Positions 16,480 to 23,674 of a stretch of DNA of 31,894 nucleotides are shown piece by piece (the first letter of the stretch is position 1; each line of letters starts with the position of its first letter). Source of the stretch: an uncultured Collinsella sp. (lineage in GTDB: Bacteria; Actinomycetota; Coriobacteriia; Coriobacteriales; Coriobacteriaceae); contig CABUWA010000006.1 in NCBI GenBank assembly GCA_902495085.1, forward strand, positions 1 to 31,894, given 5' to 3'. Both the position numbers and the translations under genes were made by a program. The notes beneath the pieces were generated by a model. It was not told the origin of the DNA. It ran no database searches and saw only the letters and a list, made by a program, of their open reading frames with translations.

Positions 16480-16610
16480 TTACTTATAATTCAGCAACAT
16501 GCCGTTGCGGTAGTCGTCCGGCAGCATCCTCAGGTCGTTGATCTGCGCACGGAGAGCTCTCCGTTGTCTGTGTCCGATATCAGCAGCGTGCAGCCTTCTA
16601 TCTCAAAGCG
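16480..16610 (-). pseudogene. Possible remnant of an unrecognised gene
   Basis: On the minus strand, two frames read like one protein tail: TLLISDTDNGELSVR, then after a one-base shift QINDLRMLPDDYRNGMLL and a stop at 16480-16482. I do not recognise the family. The support is only that both pieces look protein-like and adjoin. Confidence 0.3.
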
Positions 16611-16777
16611 GGCCGGCCCTCGGCAAGGCCTCCAACTACGTCAACAACTCCACGTCTCGGGGGTCGACCCCACGCTGCGACACCATGGCCGCCATGCTCA
16701 ACGTCTGCGGCTACGCCCTGGTGGCCGTCCCCCGCGAGGACGTGCCCAAAGCGGCAATACTGATTGATTGCGGAATG
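16604..16777 (+). pseudogene. XRE-type HTH regulator, 3' fragment
   Basis: This frame (in phase with 16538) encodes LGKASNYVNNSTSRGSTPRC, then DTMAAMLNVCGYALVAVP and AAILID. That matches the second half of a Cro/C1-type HTH with the recognition helix and the conserved CGYALVAVP strand of small Coriobacterial XRE proteins. The first half of the HTH is missing and no start is seen. The frame runs on into the protease gene without a natural stop. It may once have been the regulator or antitoxin partner of a neighbouring gene. Confidence 0.6.
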
Positions 16778-16827
16778 GCATCTCAGGGTACAATCGATAA
16801 TCTATTTGTCCAAATGAAAGGAACCCT

Positions 16828-17646
16828 ATGCAGCTATCTGAGCAGCTTCTGCACACGACGATTCGCATCGAAGCTTCGTTGGCCTCGGGAGGTTGCTCAG
16901 TTGGAACGGGTTTCTTTTTCAAGTTCTGCGACGACGGAAAGACCCATGTGCCGGCAATCGTGACCAACAGACACGTGGTCGAGGGTGCTTACGAGTATCG
17001 CGTCATCTTTTCGAGATCTGACGAGAACGGAAACCTGCTCAACATAAACGAGCAACTCGCCATGCGGGGCTCCGAGAGCGACTGGATCGCACACCCTGAC
17101 GAAAGTGTCGACCTGTGCGTCTTACCCATCGGTCCCGCACTGAATGGCTTTATCCGGGCGGGGAAGCATCTGCTTACCATACCGCTCAGCTTGGAGCTTC
17201 TGCCGACGGATAAGCAGATTCAAGACATGGGCTGTATAGACGAGGTGACCATGGTCGGATACCCCAACGGCATTTGGGATGAGGCCAACAACCTGCCGAT
17301 CGTCCGCCGGGGTATCACGGCGACGCCCTATAGGTACGACTATCAGGGGCAGAAAGAGTTCCTGGTTGACATGGCGTGCTACCCGGGATCGAGCGGTTCC
17401 CCGGTTTTTCTCTACAACGAGGGTACTTATATGGAGAACGATGCTGTGGTCATGGGCAAGAGGCTCTATCTACTTGGCATCCTTCGAGCTGTGCCCATCA
17501 GAACTCTTCTCGGAGACATCACCGTATCCACGATTGCCCACGTGAGCGTTCAGGACATGTTGAATCTCGGCATCGTCATCAAATCCGAGCGTCTGAGGGA
17601 CTTCGATCCCATCGTGAGGGAACGCTTGAGCGTTTCTGGAAATTAG
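16828..17646 (+). CDS. Cytoplasmic trypsin-like serine protease
   Basis: A 272-residue chymotrypsin-fold peptidase with a readable catalytic triad: H49 (VTNRHVVEG), D95 (SVDLCVLPI) and S189 (YPGSSGSPVF, equivalent to GDSGGP). There is no signal peptide or membrane segment, so it probably acts in the cytoplasm, unlike DegP/HtrA proteins, and it has no PDZ domain. Stand-alone cytosolic trypsin-like domains are known as effector parts of defence proteins; here the protease is complete alone. ATG at 16828 follows AAAGGA. A broken XRE regulator lies just upstream and IS256 debris begins at its stop codon, so a former partner gene may have been lost. The fold is certain; the role is inferred. Confidence 0.85.
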   Translation: MQLSEQLLHTTIRIEASLASGGCSVGTGFFFKFCDDGKTHVPAIVTNRHVVEGAYEYRVIFSRSDENGNLLNINEQLAMRGSESDWIAHPDESVDLCVLPIGPALNGFIRAGKHLLTIPLSLELLPTDKQIQDMGCIDEVTMVGYPNGIWDEANNLPIVRRGITATPYRYDYQGQKEFLVDMACYPGSSGSPVFLYNEGTYMENDAVVMGKRLYLLGILRAVPIRTLLGDITVSTIAHVSVQDMLNLGIVIKSERLRDFDPIVRERLSVSGN

Positions 17647-17825
17647 TATTTATTTGGCTCGCCCGCTCTGATGCCGCCCCCGCACAGCTGGTCGGCCTCG
17701 GCGTCCATCACCGCGTTCACGACCTGCTCGGCGAGGCGCCTGAGCAGCTCCTGCATGTCGATGGCGCCGTCGTCGAAACGGGGCATGGCGAGCATGTCCG
17801 GCGTCGGGTCTGATAAGATTTCCAT
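17643..17825 (-). mobile_element. IS256-family transposase, N-terminal fragment
   Basis: Sixty codons starting MEILSDPTPD, with LLRRLAEQVVNAVMDAEADQ then LCGGG, the conserved start of IS256 transposases. The normal continuation (NSRNGYRER-type) is replaced and the frame stops at 17643, so only about a sixth of the gene remains. A ribosome site (GGAAAGGACGAGG) precedes the ATG. Confidence 0.85.
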
Positions 17826-17826
17826 A

Positions 17827-17892
17827 GCGGTCCTCGTCCTTTCCTAGAACCTGTTGTTGTGGTGATTTCAGATTCTAGGACGAGGGCCGCTC
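17827..17892. repeat. Long imperfect inverted repeat at IS256 5' end
   Basis: The left arm begins GCGGTCCTCGTCC and continues CCTAGAACCTG; the right arm is CAGATTCTAGGACGAGGGCC plus GC. The core TCCTAGAACCTG (17842-17853) pairs with 17869-17880 at 11 of 12 positions. It lies just upstream of the IS256 start codon and probably belongs to that element's end. Confidence 0.6.
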
Positions 17893-17910
17893 TTCGTTAA
17901 GCGGCCGCTG

Positions 17911-18447
17911 GGGCGTCACCCTTACACCAACATTTTCGACGCGATCGGCCGCTTCGTGGACTTCGTGCGCGACGTGTGTGCTGAGGATGCTCTGGAAGAG
18001 AATCTCCGTTTTGTGTCTGATGCCCTGGACGGTAAGTGCACGCCGCGTGAGATTATTCGCAACTACTTCCTCAAAGATTTCTACAAGGATCACTGCTCAA
18101 CCTACCAGAAGCGCCCCATCTACTGGATGCTTGATTTCGGTAAGAAAAACGGCTTCAAGTGCCTTATTTACATGCATCGCTACCAGCCAGACCTGCTGGT
18201 CCGCGTACGCACTAATTATGTCCATGAACAGCAAGAACGGTACCGCACGCAGCTCGCTCACCTAGAGGAAGCCGTGGCACAAGTTGATATCTCGCAACGC
18301 GTAAAGTTGAACAAGCAGATCAAGAAGCTCAACGATCAGCTCGCTGAGACTATAACCTTTGGGGAGAAGATTCACCATTTAGCAGAACAAATGATTGCGA
18401 TCGGACTGAGGGATAAGCGTGATCGATTTCGGCATCTTTACCATTGA
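17911..18447 (+). pseudogene. pglX: BREX adenine methyltransferase PglX, C-terminal fragment
   Basis: The frame encodes RHPYTNIFDAIGRFVDFV, then RPIYWMLDFGKKNGFKCLIY, MHRYQPDLLVRVRTNYVHEQ, RVKLNKQIKKLNDQL and EKIHHLAEQMIAI. These are the hallmark C-terminal motifs of PglX, the N6-adenine methyltransferase of type 1 BREX phage-defence systems (about 1,200 residues when whole). Here about 165 residues remain. The 5' side is cut near 17911 beside IS256 sequence. The natural end is replaced after MIAIGL. No other BREX gene (brxA, B, C, pglZ, brxL) is in the window, so this is a relic of a lost defence system. Confidence 0.85.
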
Positions 18448-19093
18448 CGGGGTGAAGAGGTTCTTGTTCGACGCCCTGCGCATCGATGGGTGCGAGTTCG
18501 GAGATATGCAGCTGCGTTTTCGCAGCGACGAGGTTGGGACGTACGCCGATGTCCGGGAGAGGCTGGGGGAGTCCCTCGCCCCCGACGACCTGCTGCTGCA
18601 CCTCAGGCACGTCACGGCCAACACGGATGGCTGCGCGTCCATTCGCGAGAGCGGGATTCTCGGAATCGGGGACGTGCTCTCGCGTCCTAGTGCGCTTACG
18701 CGTCTTTTCGAGGGCTGCGGGGTTCATTTCGACAAGGCGAGCCGAACCGTGTCTGTCGACGGGAGAAGGCTCAGCCTGGACCTGGTCGATGATGCCTTCC
18801 TCGGACGGGAGTCCTCGGAGCCGATAGATGGACTTCTGTACATTCTGGCGGAAGACTCCCTCGTGAACTCCTTCATCCACAAGTCGTGCATCCGGGAGTA
18901 CTCCACGCTTTCGCGGTATCCCGAGGCCATATGGGCTCTGGAAGAGGTCGTCGGGCATGGGAACGAGGCGGTTTGGAGATGGAAGGACGCCGCGCGCCCA
19001 TATGTTGTCGAGTTCACCGCGACTTTGAAGGAGCTCGATCTGTGTCGACTCCAGCCGGACGATGGGATGGGTTTTTGCAGGGCGGCGGTTTGA
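18419..19093 (+). CDS. Unrecognised protein, probably frameshifted
   Basis: A 224-residue frame that starts at GTG 18419 inside the end of the pglX fragment, with GAGGGAT before it. I do not recognise the family. Visible parts are MIDFGIFTIDGVKRFLFDAL, LLLHLRHVTANTDGCASIRE followed by SGILGIGDVL, and YILAEDSLVNSFIH. No signal peptide or membrane segment. The middle motif (HVT, N, SI, G-I/L) vaguely recalls ADP-ribosyltransferase-like toxins, but this is weak. The frame ends abruptly in FCRAAV. The next frame (QGGGLKESVFNNLVYQALGV, to 19329) reads as its continuation, so one base has probably been gained or lost around the T5 run at 19069-19073. If so, the ancestral protein was about 305 residues. 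Confidence 0.55.
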   Translation: MIDFGIFTIDGVKRFLFDALRIDGCEFGDMQLRFRSDEVGTYADVRERLGESLAPDDLLLHLRHVTANTDGCASIRESGILGIGDVLSRPSALTRLFEGCGVHFDKASRTVSVDGRRLSLDLVDDAFLGRESSEPIDGLLYILAEDSLVNSFIHKSCIREYSTLSRYPEAIWALEEVVGHGNEAVWRWKDAARPYVVEFTATLKELDLCRLQPDDGMGFCRAAV

Positions 19094-19329
19094 AGGAGTC
19101 CGTATTCAATAATCTGGTTTACCAGGCGCTCGGGGTCTGCGTGCGGGGTGCCCCGTCGTCGATCGTTCGGATAACCCCTCTGGATGAGTTCTGCGGCGAC
19201 CCCGAAGCTGGCTTGGATTCCATGTGCGATAGGGAGGGGCGTTGTCGGATTTGCGACGAAGACGCTGTGGAGTCCCTGTCGGCGTTCCTTATCGCTAATG
19301 GGTATCTAGGGGAGGGCTTCTCGGGATAA
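19081..19329 (+). pseudogene. Probable shifted 3' part of the 18419 gene
   Basis: Eighty-odd codons in a different frame: GGGLKESVFNNLVYQALGV, CVRGAPSSIVRITPLDEFCG, CDREGRCRICDED and LSAFLIANGYLGEG. It has normal coding bias and a cysteine group (CDREGRCRICDE). A TTG at 19090 could start it independently, but the seam with the previous frame makes a frameshift more likely. Confidence 0.45.
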
Positions 19330-19509
19330 AACGGGTTTCGCTTGGTCTAATGCGTAGGATGACCAGTTTCGTGTTGTCCCAGCAGGGAATCGCCCGACGG
19401 ATCAGATTGCGGAAACATGGGGTTCCGATGCATGGGGTAGGCGAGGGGTCGTCGCCCTGATGTGCGAATGAGCTTCACCCTGCTGTCGCATTCTGTCCGT
19501 ATGGATAAT

Positions 19510-19542
19510 GGCCGGCTTAAGGTGCCGGCCTCCTACCGGAGG
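19510..19542 (+). promoter_or_regulatory. Overlapping hairpins, one hiding the ribosome site
   Basis: Hairpin A is a perfect 7-bp stem, GGCCGGC (19510-19516) with GCCGGCC (19524-19530). Hairpin B is CCTCC (19529-19533) with GGAGG (19538-19542) around TACC, which covers the Shine-Dalgarno GGAGGAGG of the next gene. The two stems share bases 19529-19530, so they compete. This could be a simple translational switch. Confidence 0.4.
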
Positions 19543-19552
19543 AGGTTGCGAC

Positions 19553-19903
19553 GTGCGCGCGATGATCGAGATTGAGTGGATGGACGGGCTTGTGACGAAG
19601 GTGCCGGAGTTCGCTCTGGGCGACGTATTCGGTGAAAGCGTTCAGGTAGAGCTCGATTTCAAGTTCGACGGCGTGTCGGAGGGCCTCTGGGTCGAGGTGC
19701 GCCATCATAAACCGGACGAGGGCTCGGATGGCGACCCGCGCGAAAGGGCCTGTACGCTGCATGCGGACTGTCACTACGGTTTGGTCGACGCGGTCGACCT
19801 CGACCGTATCTTCTGCGTTCTCTTTGAGGGGCAGCCGATGATCTGCCGCATCGCGGGGGAGCTCGTGAACCTCTCAAGGGCCTGTGCTATGGCTCAAGGT
19901 TGA
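19553..19903 (+). CDS. Small acidic protein of unknown function
   Basis: A 116-residue protein I do not recognise. It reads MIEIEWMDGLVTKVPEFALG, VQVELDFKFDGVSEGLWVEV, LHADCHYGLVDAVDLDRIFC and then VLFEGQPMICRIAGELVN. Strongly acidic, two Cys near the middle, no membrane segment, apparently alternating beta strands. GTG at 19553 follows a very strong GGAGGAGG seven bases away; the ATG at 19562 is an alternative. The C-terminus ends four bases before IS256 debris, so it may be cut short. It is not obviously linked to either neighbour. Confidence 0.6.
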   Translation: MRAMIEIEWMDGLVTKVPEFALGDVFGESVQVELDFKFDGVSEGLWVEVRHHKPDEGSDGDPRERACTLHADCHYGLVDAVDLDRIFCVLFEGQPMICRIAGELVNLSRACAMAQG

Positions 19904-19907
19904 CGCG

Positions 19908-19990
19908 CTACTGAACGTTGTCGGTGCGCAGCCTCGCGTGGCGCTCGTAGGGGAAGTCCAGGTAGGTCAGCGCGTCGGCCTCTGCCTCCT
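19908..19990 (-). mobile_element. IS256-family transposase, internal fragment
   Basis: The minus strand encodes EAEADALTYLDFPYERHARL then RTDNVQ and a stop. This is the ALAYLDFP...RTNNVQ region near the catalytic Glu end of IS256 transposases. Its order relative to the N-terminal fragment at 17643 is wrong for one element on this strand, so it is a separate relic or rearranged. Confidence 0.75.
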
Positions 19991-20049
19991 GTTACCGTTC
20001 ATGGGAAATCGGTCAATTGGGAGCGCGGTGGAAATCCTGGACCGTGTTC

Positions 20050-20290
20050 CTACGCTACAAGACCTAGGCTTCTTCGGTACTGCATCGGGCTCATATAGCC
20101 CAGGTCGCTCTTGCAGCGCTTGTCGCGATACCAGACCAGATAGGCGTACAGCATCTTCATGAATTCCCCCATGCCAACATCGTCCCAGCCCCTTCCGTAG
20201 AAGAGCTCCACCTTCAGCCTGCCGAAGCCCTCCGTCCTTGAATTGTCGGGTGAGCACCCCTTTCTCGACATCGAGCGCGCGAGGTCCTGG
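20050..20290 (-). mobile_element. IS3-family transposase, C-terminal fragment
   Basis: The minus strand encodes RSMSRKGCSPDNSRTEGFGR, LKVELFYGRGWDDV, then YAYLVWYRDKRCKSDLGY and MSPMQYRRSLGLVA with a stop at 20050. This is the last part of an IS3 OrfB integrase core. The E of SRTEG is the third catalytic residue; the usual FF after it is a single F. The rest of the element is missing. Confidence 0.85.
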
Positions 20291-20334
20291 GCGGCGCATA
20301 ACCGATCCGGCCCTGCCACCGGTAGTGGCCGCCG

Positions 20335-20745
20335 CGGTCGCTGGCTTACGCCTTGAGGAAGCGCGCCCGGGACCTCGGCCCCTACGAGGCATCGGCATTG
20401 TGCCAGCTTCGATCGGAGGCGGGCTGCTCGAGCCTCATGACCGCATACGACCTCAAAGAGGACTTCTTCGACATCTACGACGAGCACCCGCTCTCGCGGG
20501 AGGATGCCGAGGATGCATTCGATGCGTGGAAGGCATCCATCCCCGATGACAAGGCCTACGATCCCTTCCGGGGGCTTGCGAAGGCCGTGGAGAACCACCG
20601 CGAGTTCATATTTAACTACCGGGATTGTCCGAGCCGCATCTCGAACGGTTACACGGAATGCGCGAACCGCCTCATCAACGAGACTAACATGATGGGGCGT
20701 GGCCACTCCTTCGAGACGCTGCGCGCGCGTACGCTCTATCGCAGT
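20335..20745 (+). mobile_element. ISL3-family transposase, C-terminal fragment
   Basis: The plus strand encodes AYALRKRARDLGPYEASAL, LMTAYDLKEDFFDIYDEHPL, then FRGLAKAVENHREFIFNYRD and SNGYTECANRLINETNMMGR with GHSFETLRARTLY. This is the end of an ISL3 transposase including its final catalytic Glu (YTECANRLI). It lacks the first two-thirds and runs into IS30 sequence after 20745. Confidence 0.85.
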
Positions 20746-20754
20746 TTGTCCCGT

Positions 20755-21793
20755 CACAGAGGTATGGCCCTACGCCTGTCATCTCGGCTGTCGGAACAGG
20801 AGTGGGTGCGGTTACCCCAAGTGTCGCTACGACGCTGCCTATCGCACCCGCCTGTCCGCGGCCCGTGAAGGGTTATGTCTCACCGCTGACGAGCTCGCCG
20901 CCATGGTCGCGATTGTGGTCCCTTTGTTTAGGCGGGGGCAGAGTTACGAGACCATATGGGCCACACATGCTGACGAGCTTCCTGTGTGCGTGCGCAGTGC
21001 CTGCTCCTATCAGGAGAGGGACAGGCGCGCCTTACCTGCTTCTCCCGCGAAAGGACCGTATGAGGAAGCGTAAGCGCAGGGATGTCGAAGGTGCTGGGCG
21101 CGACGGGGTTGACCGCACTGGCCGTACCTACGCCGAATTCGAGGCGCTCTCGCTTGCCGACAGGTCGCGCGTGGTCCAATGTGACTCCGTTGAGGGCTAC
21201 GAGCGCAACACCTACGACATCCTGAGCGCACACATCGTGGCCCGGGCGTTCCAAATCTATTTGCGCAAGCGTCATGCCAGCTCCGGCAGCCATCGTTGCC
21301 TGCCTCGACCATATAGAGAGTCTCATAGGCTCTGTTGCTGCCTTCGAGGCTATCTTCGGCATCCTGCTAGTCAATTGAGGAGTCGAGTTCGATGATTGGA
21401 AGGGCCTGGAGCGCTGGTGTCTCGAAAGCGGAGCTCGGCGCTGCCGCGTGTTCTGCTGCGACGCGATGAGATCCAACCAGTAGTCGGCATGTGAGCGCAA
21501 CCACGAGCAGCTCAGGCGCATTCTGCCCAAAAGCCGTAGTGGCGGTGCTCTGAGCCCCTACGACGTTGTAGTATGCTGCAGCCACGTAAACTCTTGCCCG
21601 CTTGCTGGACTCGCTGGCAGATGTCCATTCGAGCTCCTCGGAGACCTGTTGCTGTGCGGCATCGGATGATCGCTTCGGGCTGTCCCTCGACAGCGAGCTC
21701 GCCGTCTCGCCCGATAAGGGGTCATCCCCGACGGGGTGGTACCAGGCCTACGAGCGGGGCGAAGGCTCTTGGGCCGCCGGGTGTCAGTGGTAG
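20755..21793 (+). pseudogene. IS30-family transposase, decayed by shifts and stops
   Basis: Pieces of one transposase appear in successive frames. They are a Cys-rich start (CHLGCRNRSGCGYPKC), DELAAMVAIVVPLFRRGQSY and RTYAEFEALSLADRSRVVQC (frame change near 21050). DSVEGYERNTYDILSAHIVA follows; after another change near 21290 come VEFDDWKGLERWCLESGARR and ACERNHEQLRRILPKSRSGG, with in-frame stops around each. The tail RFGLSLDSELAVSPDK ends at a stop at 21791-21793. The DDE residues are partly visible (first Asp in CDSVEG, E in CERNHEQ). It cannot make a working protein. Confidence 0.8.
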
Positions 21794-21835
21794 CGTGAAA
21801 CTGAACACTTGTTCAGTTTCACGCTACCACTGACA
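21782..21835. repeat. Perfect 25-bp inverted repeat with 4-base loop
   Basis: The left arm (21782-21806) begins TGTCAGTGGTAGCG and the right arm (21811-21835) is its exact complement, ending CGCTACCACTGACA, with ACTT between. It overlaps the last codons of the IS30 relic. The outer end TGT...ACA and length of about 25 fit an IS30-type terminal repeat, but here the two copies face each other. It may be a right end folded as a hairpin, a deletion product keeping both ends, or a target site. No T-tract follows. Confidence 0.85.
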
Positions 21836-22034
21836 GTTCGCAAGCTTCATTATGAATTCAGGGTACCTCATCTTGTCGATGCGGGATTGGCGCCCAGAGC
21901 CGGGGTCCCGCCAGAGTGCGATACGCCGTGTTCCGAACATGCAGGCGCGACCGTTGACGCCTTCCTCTCTTCTGCCGGAATCCACGCAGAAAGCATTCTG
22001 TACGACAGGCTATGCCAGGTGTTCTACCAAATGG

Positions 22035-22337
22035 TCATTTTATCTTTCTATAATGAGGCGAGATTCTATCCAAGAATCCGACATGTCGCTCTTCATCGAT
22101 GCCGAGGACCGTTAAGTCGACTACTCTACCGGTCTCGTTACCTAACTTTTGGGATATCTGTTCGCATCCGGAGACAAGTTGATCGGAATATTTCGAGTAC
22201 AGTAGCAGCAAATCAATATCACTGTCTGCACTGAGCTCTGAACCACTCAGCGCAGATCCGAACAGATAGACATGATCAAACTGAGAGAACAGTTCTAGGT
22301 TGCTGTCGAGAATGTCTATGAGTCTCAAATAGTTCAT
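22035..22337 (-). CDS. Minimal nucleotidyltransferase (MNT family)
   Basis: A 100-residue protein of the minimal nucleotidyltransferase family (pol-beta fold). VYLFGSALSGSELSADSDID gives the GS (27-28) and the metal-binding D40-x-D42; D74 in RVVDLTV is the likely third carboxylate. The spacing between GS and DxD is one residue longer than the usual ten. MNT proteins transfer AMP to partner proteins, best known as antitoxins that modify HEPN toxins. Here the partner is an HNH nuclease gene whose TGA overlaps this ATG (22334-22337), so translation is coupled. No HEPN gene is nearby. The start is certain from the overlap. Its natural target is inferred to be the HNH protein. Confidence 0.85.
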   Translation of the reverse strand: MNYLRLIDILDSNLELFSQFDHVYLFGSALSGSELSADSDIDLLLLYSKYSDQLVSGCEQISQKLGNETGRVVDLTVLGIDEERHVGFLDRISPHYRKIK

Positions 22338-23530
22338 AGTTTGCGAACGAATGGGAAGAAGCTATCCATATCGAGGAGCTTCACGTTAATTTGCCCCGCA
22401 AACACCTGGGCTTCTTCGGAGATGCATTGCTTACCGTTCCATCTATGCAAGTTGACGACAACGGTATGTTCTGCCGGTGCTAAACGGGCCAACTCTGCAT
22501 AGCTCAGACAGTATTCGTATACGAATAAGAAGCATTTTCCTTTCGCTATATATTCTCTAAGGTTTGTCTTCGACTTGCGAGTTGCTTTCTTTCCGCACAG
22601 GCGGAAGTACTTTAGGGCAAAAATCAAGCTGTCTAGCCTCATCTCGGCACGCCTGAAGCAGCGGGCGTCATAGTACATCTGTCGGATACGCGGCGTATCG
22701 TCAAGATAAACTACCGCCTCTTTCCCGTTTTCTATTATTTGCAACAATGGATGTTCTGCATCTAGAGAAACATCTATAAATCGCCCCTGTTCGTCAAGCT
22801 TTTTGATTAGCAGCTCTAGGGATTCTGCAGAGGGGAGCAGGTCACCTTCTATGGGCTGGATTCCGAAGATGGAGTTGATGACCTCGGGGAAAAGAATAGA
22901 CCTTTGTCTTTCCGTATTATCTCTGGTGGCTTCGAACTCCTTAGCATGGTCGATAAAATCGCGGACAGCGGCCTGGTTGGAGAAGGAATTGTCCTTGTGG
23001 TTCTGGAACAGGCACAAGTTCGATTCGAACAGCGTGCAAAGTTTTCGGTTGTTGACGATTATTTCCTTTTCAAAAACATCCCACAGTCTTCGCTTGTCCT
23101 TCATGTAGTAATTCTCATATATCGACTTGTTTCGGGCGAGCAGAGGTGCGGCCTCTTTGCGCAGGTCGTCGAAGGAACTGAACGTCTTTCCGAAAACGCG
23201 ATCAATTTCTGCGTGACGAATCGACTTCCATTTCCTCACTTCATCTGCCGTGAAAGCGGAGTTTTTGTCGAAATTCGTATGGCAGTTTGGACAGATGAGA
23301 ATAAGGTTGTCGAACGTGTTCTCTGCGCTTTTGCAATATGGGACGATATGGGCTCGTTCAGCAATGTCTCCATTGCTGATGAATAGATCGGCCCGACAAT
23401 CTGGATTCATGCATTTGCCGGCAGACTCCGCCCAGAGTCTTCGCTCGACATATGCTGAGATTGGCTTTCTGCTTGTCTTCGACACTTTCCGTCCCCGCTT
23501 TGACCTCTTCGATTGACGATTAACTGTCAT
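22334..23530 (-). CDS. HNH endonuclease with unknown C-terminal domain
   Basis: A 398-residue protein. After a basic N-terminus (residues 1-22, rich in Lys/Arg), the HNH domain spans about 28-105. It has C40/C45 (GKCMNPDCRADL), the catalytic-type H61 (ERAHIVPYC), N75 (TFDNLILIC), C80/C83 (CPNCH) and H84, a zinc-stabilised HNH of the sort fused to SAVED in CBASS Cap4. The remaining roughly 290 residues have no domain I can name. The last part (VVVNLHRWNG..., INVKLLDMDSFFPFV) has the rhythm of a restriction-like alpha/beta fold but no clear D-ExK. It overlaps the nucleotidyltransferase gene by four bases. ATG at 23530 has no good ribosome site; a leaderless mRNA or GTG at codon 16 are alternatives. 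Confidence 0.85.
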   Translation of the reverse strand: MTVNRQSKRSKRGRKVSKTSRKPISAYVERRLWAESAGKCMNPDCRADLFISNGDIAERAHIVPYCKSAENTFDNLILICPNCHTNFDKNSAFTADEVRKWKSIRHAEIDRVFGKTFSSFDDLRKEAAPLLARNKSIYENYYMKDKRRLWDVFEKEIIVNNRKLCTLFESNLCLFQNHKDNSFSNQAAVRDFIDHAKEFEATRDNTERQRSILFPEVINSIFGIQPIEGDLLPSAESLELLIKKLDEQGRFIDVSLDAEHPLLQIIENGKEAVVYLDDTPRIRQMYYDARCFRRAEMRLDSLIFALKYFRLCGKKATRKSKTNLREYIAKGKCFLFVYEYCLSYAELARLAPAEHTVVVNLHRWNGKQCISEEAQVFAGQINVKLLDMDSFFPFVRKL

Positions 23531-23538
23531 TTAAGAAT

Positions 23539-23567
23539 ATGTTATCCAATGATTGGGCCACCGTCAG
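23539..23567 (-). promoter_or_regulatory. Possible promoter of HNH operon (leaderless)
   Basis: Minus-strand CTGACG (23562-23567), a 17-bp spacer, then TAACAT (23539-23544). The -10 ends eight bases before the ATG at 23530, so transcription would start at or next to the start codon. Together with the missing ribosome site, this suggests a leaderless transcript, which is common in actinobacteria. Confidence 0.4.
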
Positions 23568-23674
23568 GCTTCAAGTGAAGATTATTGAACGGGGAGGTAA
23601 ATGGAGCACTAAAGAAGTAGACATTCGGCAGCTTTAAGCCCCAGGGTTAACGAATCGCGTGCCGAATGACGCTG

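Noticed and set aside
17911..18447. Working BREX system
   Set aside because: Only the end of PglX is present; no other BREX gene lies in the window.
21836..22034. Plus-strand frame (HLVDAGLAPRAGVPPE...) between the IS30 relic and the nucleotidyltransferase gene
   Set aside because: Reads somewhat protein-like but has no start, no recognisable family, and continues as antisense of the nucleotidyltransferase gene; at best an unidentified remnant.
22035..23530. Classical CBASS operon
   Set aside because: The nucleotidyltransferase is only 100 residues, lacks the second half of CD-NTases, and no SAVED domain can be recognised in the HNH protein.
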